From positions 186,001 through 250,000 of the forward strand of contig CAMCHQ010000001.1 of the NCBI GenBank assembly GCA_945874765.1: DNA of 64,000 nucleotides, written 5' to 3'. Positions 41,606 to 49,366 of this stretch are shown here, piece by piece. Every line of letters starts with the position of its first letter. Position 1 is the first letter of the stretch. A program made the translations under genes and the position numbers. Origin of the DNA: an uncultured Clostridia bacterium. GTDB taxonomy: Bacteria; Bacillota; Clostridia; Oscillospirales; Acutalibacteraceae. The notes under the pieces were generated by a model that saw only the letters and a list, made by a program, of their open reading frames with translations, was not told the DNA's origin and made no database searches.

Positions 41606-43971
41606 TAACCCACCTTATACAGCTCTTCTTCTAATTCTTTTACAGCTTTTATATAGCCTTCTTTTCCACCAAAATAAGAAGCAATTTTTGATGGTTTACC
41701 GTATTTCTTAAAATCATCCAATTTAAGAATTTCGGTTTTCTCAATTTCGTAAACGCCTGTGTTCATATACTTTTCCAAAAGTGTTTCAAGAATCTCACGT
41801 GCAACACCGCTATACTTGCTTAAGAAATCACGCTTTTTAACATTGTTAGCACGCTCACGGCGAGTTAATGGTTTTTTATCATAAGCAACATGGCAGATGA
41901 AATCAAAGTCATCTACATCGCTCATGTTTTGCTCGGCTTTCATTTGCTCTAAATCAATACCTTGTTCTTTTAGTAATTCTTTAATCGCCTCTTTCTTTTC
42001 TTCGACCGTCCATTGATGAATAAAATTATCCAAAGAAGCATAATGACCTAAAATATTTGATTTTGTGTAATCAACAATGCTTTCTTGACGGAGCAATTTA
42101 CCATTTGCATCATATACAGAAACTGTTTTTCCAAGTATATGAACATTACAGCCTTTTTCATCAACAATATACTTATCGGGTTTGTCAACGATTGGCGGAG
42201 TTGTTCCGCCTCCTCCGTTATCATCGTTATTTCCAGACTTTTTTTGTCCATTAGGATCATATCCGTCAACCTGTTCAATAGGACCATCCCATTCGGGATC
42301 GGAGAACAGTCTTGTAACATTACGGAAATCCATAACAACAAAATGAGTTTTATTTTCTTTTTCTCTTAGTCTTGTACCACGACCAATAATTTGCTTAAAC
42401 TCTGTCATTGAACTTATCATTTCATCAAGAACAATAAGTTTAGTCATCTTACAGTCTGCTCCTGTTGAAAGCAGTTTAGATGTCGTAGCAATAACAGGAT
42501 AAGGTGAAGAAACCGATATGAAATAATCAAGCTTACTCTTGCCGTAGGTATCAGAACCTGTTATTCGAACAACATAGTCGGGATTTTTCTTAACCATATC
42601 AGCATTGAGATTATTCAGAGCAATTCTCATTCGTTCCGCATGGTCTTCAGTTGCACAAAATACTATGGTTTTCTGCATTCTATCTGTGTTTTTTAGATAG
42701 TCGGTTATTTCCTTTGCTACTTCATAAGTACGATCTTCAAGAACTATGTTGTAGTCAAAATCACTGTTTGTATAAATTCTATCTTCTATTTCATAACCGT
42801 TTTTATCAAGCTGACCTTTGAACGGTCGCCAGCCTTCTCCAATATTTGTTTTTACATTAATAACCTTAAACGGTGCAAGGAAACCATCTTCAATGCCTTC
42901 GCGGAGACTATATGTATAAATGGGTTCACCAAAATAATCAATATTTGAAATATATTTTGTTTCTTTGGGAGTAGCAGTCATTCCTATTTGAGTTGCAGAA
43001 GAAAAATACTCAAGGATTTTACGCCAATTACTATCTTTTTTCGCGGAGCCCCTATGACATTCGTCAACAATAATCAAATCAAAAAAGTCTTTATTGAAGA
43101 GCTTTGCAAAACGCTCAACTGCATCTTCATCCGAATTGTTATCATCGTCATCATCACTACTATTACCTGTTAACTGTTGATATAATGAAAAATAAACTTC
43201 GTGGGATGTAATAGTAACGGGATCATCTTTTGCAAAATTGATTTTATGAATTGTTTTTTCAAGAGGAGAAAAATCTTGCTGAATTGTCTGATCAACAAGT
43301 ATGTTTCTATCTGCCAAATACAGTACTTTCTTTTTTAAGCCACTTTTTAATAAACGATAAACTATCTGAAAGGCAGTATAGGTTTTGCCTGTTCCGGTAG
43401 CCATAACAAGCAACAATCTATTTTGACCGTTTGCAATAGCCTCAACTGTTCGGTTAATTGCGTTACGTTGATAATATCTTGGATCGTATGTATTTTGGCT
43501 TGTGTAATATGGCTGATTTATTACTTTTTTCTGTGTTTCAGTTATTCCTTGTGCTTCCCATCTTGATGTGAGCTCGTCAATCGTTGGAAACTCATCCATA
43601 GAAAGGGTGCGTTCCTGCCCAGTGATAAAATCGTGTTCTTGAAATCCATCACCGTTTGAACTGTATGCAAAAGGCACATCAAGCATTTGAGCATAAGTCA
43701 TTGCTTGTTGCAAACCATAAGATATTGAATGGTTGTTATCCTTGGCTTCAACAATTGCTATAGGTTTATTTTTATTGAGGTATAAAACATAATCTGCCTT
43801 TTTAGGGTTCTCTCTTGCAACAAGATTACCTTTAATATTTATTCTACCATCGGTAATCTTTGTTTCCATGGTTATATGGTCAAGTCCCCATTTATCTTGA
43901 ATAGCAGGGGTGATATATTGGATTTTTATATCTTCTTCACTCATTTGCTTTTTACTTAGAACAGCAGCCAT
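41605..43971 (-). CDS. hsdR: HsdR, type I restriction endonuclease subunit
   Basis: The 788-residue protein has an N-terminal nuclease domain with D60 (KKADYVLY), E75 and K77 (IVEAKD) forming a PD-(D/E)xK-type site, then the helicase motor with ATGTGKT (191-197) and DECH (303-306), GMTATP and a C-terminal domain of about 200 residues. An acidic run (SSDDDDDNNSDEDA, about 271-284) is inserted between motifs I and II. It translocates DNA and cuts unmethylated sequence at a distance. hsdR is the first gene of hsdR-hsdM-hsdS and is read from a good promoter. Confidence 0.95.
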   Translation of the reverse strand: MAAVLSKKQMSEEDIKIQYITPAIQDKWGLDHITMETKITDGRINIKGNLVARENPKKADYVLYLNKNKPIAIVEAKDNNHSISYGLQQAMTYAQMLDVPFAYSSNGDGFQEHDFITGQERTLSMDEFPTIDELTSRWEAQGITETQKKVINQPYYTSQNTYDPRYYQRNAINRTVEAIANGQNRLLLVMATGTGKTYTAFQIVYRLLKSGLKKKVLYLADRNILVDQTIQQDFSPLEKTIHKINFAKDDPVTITSHEVYFSLYQQLTGNSSDDDDDNNSDEDAVERFAKLFNKDFFDLIIVDECHRGSAKKDSNWRKILEYFSSATQIGMTATPKETKYISNIDYFGEPIYTYSLREGIEDGFLAPFKVINVKTNIGEGWRPFKGQLDKNGYEIEDRIYTNSDFDYNIVLEDRTYEVAKEITDYLKNTDRMQKTIVFCATEDHAERMRIALNNLNADMVKKNPDYVVRITGSDTYGKSKLDYFISVSSPYPVIATTSKLLSTGADCKMTKLIVLDEMISSMTEFKQIIGRGTRLREKENKTHFVVMDFRNVTRLFSDPEWDGPIEQVDGYDPNGQKKSGNNDDNGGGGTTPPIVDKPDKYIVDEKGCNVHILGKTVSVYDANGKLLRQESIVDYTKSNILGHYASLDNFIHQWTVEEKKEAIKELLKEQGIDLEQMKAEQNMSDVDDFDFICHVAYDKKPLTRRERANNVKKRDFLSKYSGVAREILETLLEKYMNTGVYEIEKTEILKLDDFKKYGKPSKIASYFGGKEGYIKAVKELEEELYKVG

Positions 43972-44282
43972 TCTAATGCCTCCAACTTCCTGATAATTTT
44001 CTTATGAGAAGTTATATATCTTAATATTACCATATTTTACCGTTAATTACAACGGTTAGATATTTTGAGCTTTTTATTTGTATGTCTACTTATTGTTTTG
44101 AAAAGGATCGTTCAATTATTTGAGTGTTGTTTAATGCACCCGGTTAGTGCATTTTATGCACCTTATCGCATCTCGTTCTGAACGAATAATCGTACTGTAA
44201 TAATAAATATTTTAAAAACGACTTGATTAATAGCTTTTATTATGCTTAAATGCAAGTGAATCCAAAGGGAAGGAGCATGATA
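43972..44282. other. Divergent hsdR/integrase intergenic region
   Basis: These 311 bases contain the hsdR promoter (44024-44052), a TTTTCTTATGAGAAGTT motif in the hsdR 5' leader (around 43998-44013) shared with the hsdS recombination core, and a cluster of TGCAC/GTGCA motifs at 44132-44161 (TGCACCCGGTTAGTGCA then TGCACC), a candidate arm-site region for the integrase. A weak integrase promoter, TTGATT-17-TTAAAT, may lie near 44223-44251. No gene is seen. Confidence 0.5.
44024..44052 (-). promoter_or_regulatory. Sigma-A promoter of hsdR-hsdM-hsdS
   Basis: Reverse-strand TTGTAA (44047-44052), a 17-base spacer and TAATAT (44024-44029) lie 53-81 bases upstream of hsdR. Confidence 0.75.
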
Positions 44283-45443
44283 ATGGCTAAAAAATCAAAA
44301 GCAAATTATGGTGACGGAACCGTTTTTTATAGTAACAGCAAAGGCAAATGGATGGGTCAGATAAATACCGGCAGGGATGAAAACGGAAAGATTAAACGCA
44401 AATCCGTTTACGGTGATACACAGCAAGAGGTTAAGGAAAAGCTAAATCAAATAAAATTCAAAATTTATTCCGGCACATTTGTTGATACATCCCAAATAAC
44501 ATTTGAGCAGTTAATGAAGCAAATTATTGAAGATAAATACGCTTTAAACGAAATACAGGAGCAAACATATATCAGACATTTGGAAACACTTAAAATGCTT
44601 GGTTCAATAAATCAAATACCGCTCCAAAAAATCAACTATTCAATGCTTAAGCAGCTGCTTATTTCAATGGTGAATTACTCGGATTCAACAATCAAAAAAT
44701 TATATATGATGCTTAATCAATGCTTTCGAGAGGCTCAAAAACGAAAGATAATTGCAGAAAATCTAATGGAGGATTTGAAGCGACCTAAATCACGAAAGCA
44801 AAAACGCAAGGTCAGGGCAATGACTGTTGAGGAACAACAAAAATTCCTAAAGGTTATACAAACTGAAAGAGTTAGGTATAAGGAACAAATGCTTATATCT
44901 ATGTTCACAGGTATGAGAATGGGTGAGGTTAATGCACTAACGCCTAAAGATATAAATTTAAAATTTAACTTTATTAATATTGACAAGACTGTATCCAAAG
45001 GAAGAAAAGGCAGTGCGTTTGTAAATGATTCAGCTAAAACCGAAAAGGGTAATCGAACGGTTCCTATCAACGAGCTCGTAAAACCTGTTGTTGAAGAAGT
45101 GTTAGCAAATTACGAACCAACTGAAGACGGAATGCTGTTTCACACAACTGTTGGAACACTCGTTACCACAAACCAAGTTAATATGGAATTCAAGAGACTG
45201 CCTGAAAGATTTGACATTCGTGACGAAGGTCTTAAGGGAGAATTATCACTCCATAGCTTGAGACACACATATGCAACACGATGTATCGAGGGAGGTATGC
45301 CTCCGAAAATACTGCAAAATCTTTTGGGACACAAGGATATAAGTGTAACGCTTGATACATATTCAGATGTGTTTGAAAACTTCCAAACAGAGAATGTCGC
45401 AAAGATTGATGAATATATGAAAGCACTCGGAATGGGTGCATAA
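44283..45443 (+). CDS. Tyrosine integrase of the island, Tn916-type
   Basis: The 386-residue integrase has an N-terminal arm-binding AP2-like domain (about 1-65: GDGTVFYSNSKGKWMGQINTG), a core-binding domain (about 72-165) and a catalytic domain with R212 (FTGMRMGEV), H324 and R327 (LHSLRHTYATR), H350 (LGHKDISVT) and Y360 (LDTYSDV). The full set of catalytic residues suggests activity. It probably inserted the island at tRNA-fMet by recombining the tRNA end. The ATG at 44283 follows AAGGAG; upstream in-frame starts are rejected. It lies at the right end of the island, usual for tRNA-targeting elements. Confidence 0.92.
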   Translation: MAKKSKANYGDGTVFYSNSKGKWMGQINTGRDENGKIKRKSVYGDTQQEVKEKLNQIKFKIYSGTFVDTSQITFEQLMKQIIEDKYALNEIQEQTYIRHLETLKMLGSINQIPLQKINYSMLKQLLISMVNYSDSTIKKLYMMLNQCFREAQKRKIIAENLMEDLKRPKSRKQKRKVRAMTVEEQQKFLKVIQTERVRYKEQMLISMFTGMRMGEVNALTPKDINLKFNFINIDKTVSKGRKGSAFVNDSAKTEKGNRTVPINELVKPVVEEVLANYEPTEDGMLFHTTVGTLVTTNQVNMEFKRLPERFDIRDEGLKGELSLHSLRHTYATRCIEGGMPPKILQNLLGHKDISVTLDTYSDVFENFQTENVAKIDEYMKALGMGA

Positions 45444-45446
45444 ATT

Positions 45447-45478
45447 AACAGGACGAGCAATCGTCCTGTTTTGTTGTT
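45447..45478 (+). terminator. Terminator of the integrase
   Basis: The stem AACAGGACGA/TCGTCCTGTT with a four-base loop is followed by TTGTTGTTT, four bases after the stop. Confidence 0.75.
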
Positions 45479-45519
45479 TAAATTTCAAGTCCGGTATTTA
45501 TCGTAAGACTTAAATGCTG

Positions 45520-46530
45520 TTATTTATTAGAGTTTTCAATCAAGTATTCTGCCACTTTATCTATTTCTGGAAACAGTGTAGCTTTATTAATACTCAACGC
45601 TTCTAATTCTTTAAGTATGCAGGATTTGTTTCGTATGATTATTCTGTCATATGTAAGAGCGTTGATTTTATTTTCGGCTTCTTCTTCGTTTTTGCTTAAT
45701 CCACAAATTATAAATGCTCCATCTTGTTTGACTATTCTATCATTTGTCCTGTTAGGTTTAATTACATAATTCATCAGTAAATCACGAGGTAATATGTTTC
45801 TTTTGAAAGAAGGAATTTCAATTGATATTTCATGATAAAACTTTTCAATAATTGCATCCTTATACTCGTGACCACCAGGCTTTTTCATGAATTTCATATC
45901 ATTTAATTGATTCATTGTGTGATTATATATTTCTGTTTTATCTTCGGAATTAAATCTTGCAATTGCAGATAAGATTCTTGCCCTGTCACTGTCAAAGAAT
46001 AAAATTTCATTCTGTGGAACACCAAAGATAATTACTTCGCCATCTAACTTGTTGTTTGAATGACTTTCTGAGTGGCAAGCGAAATATAATGCTACTAATG
46101 GATTTGAGGTTACATCCAGTAATCTTGTGGGACAACCATAATGCTGCATTTTTACTAATTTGTCTAGTTGCTTTAAGTTTGTGAAATGTTCAGGGCATCG
46201 TAGTATCATTTCGTGATAAAAATACTGTTCATTAATCCCATTATTGCCTCGAAAAACAGAAGGAATTAATTTATATGATACACTGGAATGACCACGATAG
46301 AAATAGTTGTATTCTACTTTTTTATCATTACTAATAAGCGCACAATATTTGTCCTTTATTGCTTCAAAGTATTTCTTCATTGTGTCATTATAAGCATATT
46401 GGTCAATTAATTCTTCGACTATACAAATTTGCTTTTTGATAGTAAACTCGTTGTTTTTAGTCATATTTTCAACTAATTCAATATACTCATTTAAACTTTC
46501 TACTTCGTGACAACTATATGTTGTATTCAT
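45520..46530 (-). CDS. FRG-domain protein
   Basis: The 336-residue protein carries an FRG domain: YFYRGHSSVSYKLIPSVFRG (76-95), a helical region EQYFYHEMILRCPEHF, and the diagnostic MQHYGCPTRLLDVTSNPLVALYFAC (about 128-152). The C-terminal region, about 230-336, is not recognised. FRG proteins are widespread in defence islands and adjacent to mobile elements and are suspected of nucleotide-linked or toxin-like activity; no mechanism is established. It starts 30 bases after a palindromic promoter element and ends near the integrase terminator, so it is a single-gene unit at the island right end. Confidence 0.82.
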   Translation of the reverse strand: MNTTYSCHEVESLNEYIELVENMTKNNEFTIKKQICIVEELIDQYAYNDTMKKYFEAIKDKYCALISNDKKVEYNYFYRGHSSVSYKLIPSVFRGNNGINEQYFYHEMILRCPEHFTNLKQLDKLVKMQHYGCPTRLLDVTSNPLVALYFACHSESHSNNKLDGEVIIFGVPQNEILFFDSDRARILSAIARFNSEDKTEIYNHTMNQLNDMKFMKKPGGHEYKDAIIEKFYHEISIEIPSFKRNILPRDLLMNYVIKPNRTNDRIVKQDGAFIICGLSKNEEEAENKINALTYDRIIIRNKSCILKELEALSINKATLFPEIDKVAEYLIENSNK

Positions 46531-46551
46531 TAAACTACACCTCGTTTCGAC

Positions 46552-46583
46552 ATTATAGTATCATATTTTATGATATCTATCAA
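46552..46583 (-). promoter_or_regulatory. FRG gene promoter with palindromic 20-bp spacer
   Basis: On the reverse strand TTGATA (46578-46583) and TATAAT (46552-46557) are separated by 20 bases. The spacer holds a perfect palindrome, TATCATA-AAA-TATGATA (46559-46575). A long spacer with an internal palindrome is like MerR-type activated promoters. Function is inferred. Confidence 0.45.
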
Positions 46584-46672
46584 GATTGTTAAAGTAATCA
46601 AGCAGTGAACAAGCAGTAAGGGTATGCAATAAATCCCTTAAACACGGGACTTTTGGATTGTATAGTTCAGTC

Positions 46673-46682
46673 CCCGCAACCA
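46673..46682 (+). repeat. Inner tRNA-end copy (attR-like)
   Basis: CCCGCAACCA repeats the final ten bases of tRNA-fMet. It is followed at 46690 by a terminator-like hairpin, as a tRNA end would be. Confidence 0.55.
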
Positions 46683-46689
46683 TAGAAAA

Positions 46690-46720
46690 ACAGACACCTA
46701 TTTACGGTGTCTGTTTTTTT
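46690..46720 (+). terminator. Terminator after the inner tRNA-end copy
   Basis: The stem ACAGACACC/GGTGTCTGT with a seven-base loop is followed by seven T. Confidence 0.75.
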
Positions 46721-46855
46721 ATTATTATGATTATTAAGGCTTGAACTTACGACAGGAGGCTCCAAATTCGGCGACATTAGGGCATTTAGGGAGCAACGAA
46801 TTTGGGAGAAACAGTCCGGTGGACTGTTTCGTAGCGACTGCTATTTTCTCGGTTC

Positions 46856-46869
46856 TACTCCCGCAACCA
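46856..46869 (+). repeat. Outer right attachment site (attR)
   Basis: TACTCCCGCAACCA is identical over 14 bases to the tRNA-fMet 3' end at 27182-27195 and is the outermost copy to the right of the integrase. Confidence 0.75.
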
Positions 46870-46871
46870 TT

Positions 46872-46961
46872 GATATAGAGCCAAATCTTAATTGATTTGG
46901 CTCTTATATTTTTCTGTTTTCTAACACTTTTTCTAACACTTTTCAAATTTTTATTTTTCAA
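46872..46961 (+). repeat. 90-bp direct repeat, copy A (terminator plus T-rich tail)
   Basis: GATATAGAGCCAAATC starts a stem AGAGCCAAATC/GATTTGGCTCT, followed by TTATATTTTT and a TCTAACACTTTT tail. The unit recurs with small changes at 47859-47948, flanking the gene at 47060. Confidence 0.8.
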
Positions 46962-47059
46962 TAACACTCGAAAGACAGTTTGTGATATTTTTCTTTATTG
47001 AATTTTATAAATATCTATGATATCATTAAATTACATTATAACTTGTATGAGGTAGAATA

Positions 47060-47782
47060 ATGAAAAATCCGATTGAATATTTTAGAGAAACTATAGGTAA
47101 TATAAAAATCATAAAAAGTAGTATATTATCAAAACAACAAGAAATAGATACTTGCAAAAAGCAGCTTGATGAAATCAAGTTTGAAAAAGACAGTACAAGT
47201 TTCAAGTGGTATGATGTTAAAAATAAAACGAATTTTAATGAGGAAATAAAAGCAGAAAAGAAATTGCTTAAAGCTAAAATCTCAAAACTTGAAAAAGAAA
47301 TAAAGGGTTTAGAAAAGCAAAAAGAAGCTGAAACTGATAAAAGAAACAAATTATTTTTATTGTCAGGTATCGTAGCATTTGTTATAGTATGTGTCATTGC
47401 TATAACTGTTGGTTCAATAAATGAAAAAATACATCCGGAACCTCAAACCACAACGGAATTTATTGAAACAACAAGAGCTTCAAATACTGATGAACCAATC
47501 ACTGAAACAACTACTGCGAATACAACAGAAACAACTGCGGCAACGACAACGAGTACAACTACAACTACAACCACCACCGAAACAACTACAAAAGAAACTA
47601 CGGAAAAGACGACTAAGGAAACCACTGAATCAACAACTTCTCGTTCAAAAAAAATCGTTTATGGTTCAAGGACCGGTAATCATTATCATCTTAGTGGTTG
47701 CAGATATGCAAATGGTGCAAAAATGACTGTGGCTGAAGCTGAACGAAAAGGTTGGGAACCTTGTGCTGTTTGCAACCCATAA
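47060..47782 (+). CDS. Membrane-anchored coiled-coil protein with Thr-rich stalk and Ada-like zinc motif
   Basis: The 240-residue protein has a charged coiled-coil region (about 15-95), one membrane helix (about 98-118, LFLLSGIVAFVIVCVIAITVG), a Thr/Glu-rich linker (about 130-195) and a C-terminal domain GNHYHLSGCRYANGAKMT...GWEPCAVCNP. The end, with HLSGC, an AEA-xx-G helix and PCxxCNP, matches the Ada-type metal-binding domain found at the end of several secreted nucleases and competence-like proteins. The linker and domain are probably extracytoplasmic. It lies between the two copies of a 90-bp repeat. Confidence 0.7.
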   Translation: MKNPIEYFRETIGNIKIIKSSILSKQQEIDTCKKQLDEIKFEKDSTSFKWYDVKNKTNFNEEIKAEKKLLKAKISKLEKEIKGLEKQKEAETDKRNKLFLLSGIVAFVIVCVIAITVGSINEKIHPEPQTTTEFIETTRASNTDEPITETTTANTTETTAATTTSTTTTTTTTETTTKETTEKTTKETTESTTSRSKKIVYGSRTGNHYHLSGCRYANGAKMTVAEAERKGWEPCAVCNP

Positions 47783-47858
47783 AAATTGTTTTATTTATAT
47801 GCGATCACATTTTCAAGTGCAAGGTCACATTGTATCAAATATGTAGTACAAAGACATA

Positions 47859-47948
47859 GATATAGAGCCAAATCTTAATTGATTTGGCTCTTATTTTTTG
47901 CTACTGTCTAACGGATTGTCTAACACTTTTCAAATTTTTATTTTTCAA
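47859..47948 (+). repeat. 90-bp direct repeat, copy B
   Basis: The same terminator unit (AGAGCCAAATC/GATTTGGCTCT, then TTATTTTTTG and a TCTAACACTTTTC... tail) as at 46872-46961, about 77 bases after the gene at 47060. Confidence 0.8.
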
Positions 47949-48058
47949 GGGCGTCTAAAAATATGTTTATTGGTTTTATGCAAGAGTAAATAACAATTGA
48001 ATAATGCCTTATTGCATAAGTTGTTCAAAAAAGGTAGACAGAATACATATGGACAATA

Positions 48059-48451
48059 TTACCATAACAACTGTTCAAACATTGTGATTATTTTGGGTAA
48101 GGCTTGAACGAGAGAAAACAAAACCGTAAACAAAACAACTTTTTGACACAAGTTTTTCGTCAAGCCGTTTTCCTTTAGAGATTTTGCGGATATGACTATA
48201 TAAGTAATATATACAATCAAAAATACTATTGAGGAAACAATAAAATACCAACCCCAAACTTCTAAATCAGGGAAAAGATATGTTGCTTCATCAAACATAC
48301 CGAAAAACGAATCATTATAGAAATATCTAAAGATTTCTCCTAATGAAACATCACAGAATATTAAAAACGAATAAATTGTATTCCACAAAAAAGATATGAC
48401 TAAAATCACCCTGCCTAATATCTTTTTCTGTTTATCATTCAATTTTTTCAA
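48059..48451 (-). CDS. Small membrane protein with three transmembrane segments
   Basis: I do not recognise this protein. From the TTG at 48451, preceded by GGAGTG, it encodes 130 residues: a basic start (MKKLNDKQKK) and three hydrophobic segments (about 13-31, 67-88 and 105-124). It is transcribed opposite to the next gene. A longer in-frame start at 48511 has no ribosome-binding site. Function is unknown. Confidence 0.6.
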   Translation of the reverse strand: MKKLNDKQKKILGRVILVISFLWNTIYSFLIFCDVSLGEIFRYFYNDSFFGMFDEATYLFPDLEVWGWYFIVSSIVFLIVYITYIVISAKSLKENGLTKNLCQKVVLFTVLFSLVQALPKIITMFEQLLW

Positions 48452-48584
48452 ATTAAACACTCCGAATATATATTTATTATATATTATAACATTGTGTAAT
48501 TTTTGTTTCAATAACTTATTGAATACGCCACTTGTTTATGATAATATAAACTTGTGTATAAATATATTTTCAGGATGATTCATT

Positions 48585-48950
48585 ATGGATGATTATTATA
48601 ATCATATGACTGATAAGCAAGCAAAGCTTTATATTGTCTCAATAGTTGGCGTTATAATATCAATTATTTGCGGAATTATTATTTATCCCCTATTAGCAAT
48701 GACATCGCTTGACGGAGCTTTAAAACTCAAAGATTTTTGGATTTATATATTTTTCAGAATCATTACGAGTTTAATTTATTTAGTCCCTCAAATTTTGATG
48801 ATTAATAACTGCCGTAATATAAAAAAGCACTATGAAAGCTGTGCCGATAAATTCATAAAAGAAACAAAGCGAATGTCATTAAAAACGTTTTCAATATGGG
48901 GACTGTTTTTTATAATAGGCTGTGCAAGAATTTATAATATTATTTGGTAA
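48585..48950 (+). CDS. Small membrane protein with three transmembrane segments
   Basis: The 121-residue protein has three hydrophobic segments (about 16-36, 52-72 and 98-117) and a lysine-rich cytosolic loop (RNIKKHYESCADKFIKETKR). A Shine-Dalgarno-like AGGATGATT precedes the ATG at 48585. It is 20 bases from the following membrane gene and probably co-transcribed. No known family is recognised. Confidence 0.6.
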   Translation: MDDYYNHMTDKQAKLYIVSIVGVIISIICGIIIYPLLAMTSLDGALKLKDFWIYIFFRIITSLIYLVPQILMINNCRNIKKHYESCADKFIKETKRMSLKTFSIWGLFFIIGCARIYNIIW

Positions 48951-48970
48951 TTAAACTTTTGGGTGAGTTT

Positions 48971-49321
48971 ATGAATAATGACAAGCATAAAAAGAAAAGT
49001 ATATTTTTATTTATTTTAACAATAATTTGCTTTATATGCTGTATGGGATTTTTGCTCAGCGGGGTAATAACAGCGCCATTGTTTACTTTAGATTCCGAAG
49101 CAATAAATTTATTTGAATTTCTCAGCAATTACGGTTTAAAATTCATATTAATATCTGTCCCCTATTATGTATTTGCTTTCTTATTTATTCATCATCAAAA
49201 GAACGTAAAAACAAAAAGCAGATTTTATATAGTTGTCGAAAAAACAAACAAATCGCTTATAGCAATTTACACCTCGGCAATGATTTCGGCTTTGATTTAT
49301 ATTTACTGTTTAATTCGGTAA
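48971..49321 (+). CDS. Small membrane protein with three transmembrane segments
   Basis: The 116-residue protein begins MNNDKHKKKS and has three hydrophobic segments (about 11-31, 53-72 and 96-115). The ATG at 48971 follows GGGTGAG; an in-frame earlier start lacks a site. It is the second of two tandem three-helix genes followed by a metallophosphoesterase. Function unknown. Confidence 0.6.
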   Translation: MNNDKHKKKSIFLFILTIICFICCMGFLLSGVITAPLFTLDSEAINLFEFLSNYGLKFILISVPYYVFAFLFIHHQKNVKTKSRFYIVVEKTNKSLIAIYTSAMISALIYIYCLIR

Positions 49322-49366
49322 ATATAGAAAAATATAAATTAACATCAAAGAAAAAAGGAAATAATT

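Larger units (their letters stand above)
27196..46869. mobile_element. Genomic island integrated in tRNA-fMet, with defence cargo
   Basis: The roughly 19.7 kb between the tRNA-fMet end and its 14-bp repeat at 46856-46869 is an integrative element. It carries a Tn916-type integrase near its right end, a HTH/rep-like and relaxase remnant cluster near its left end, a phase-variable type I restriction system and many unknown genes. The relaxase is broken, so the element is probably no longer self-transmissible, but it may be excisable. The copy of the tRNA end at 46673-46682 suggests either tandem elements or a remnant of an earlier insertion. Confidence 0.75.
46531..47059. other. Island right boundary region without a supported gene
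   Basis: These 529 bases contain the FRG promoter with a palindrome, two copies of a tRNA-fMet 3' end (46673-46682 and 46856-46869), a terminator directly after the first copy (46690-46720), a hairpin AAACAGTCC/GGACTGTTT at 46810-46830, and a 90-bp repeat unit with a terminator (46872-46961). Short reverse-strand reading frames crossing the att repeats are not credible genes. Confidence 0.6.

Noticed and set aside
46734-46967. Reverse-strand reading frame of 77 residues across attR and the repeat
   Set aside because: It spans the tRNA-end repeat and a terminator hairpin, has no ribosome-binding site and a composition unlike real proteins; it is an artefact of the att region.
47443-47625. Valine-rich reverse-strand frame
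   Set aside because: It is the complement of the threonine-rich linker of the gene at 47060; low-complexity shadow.
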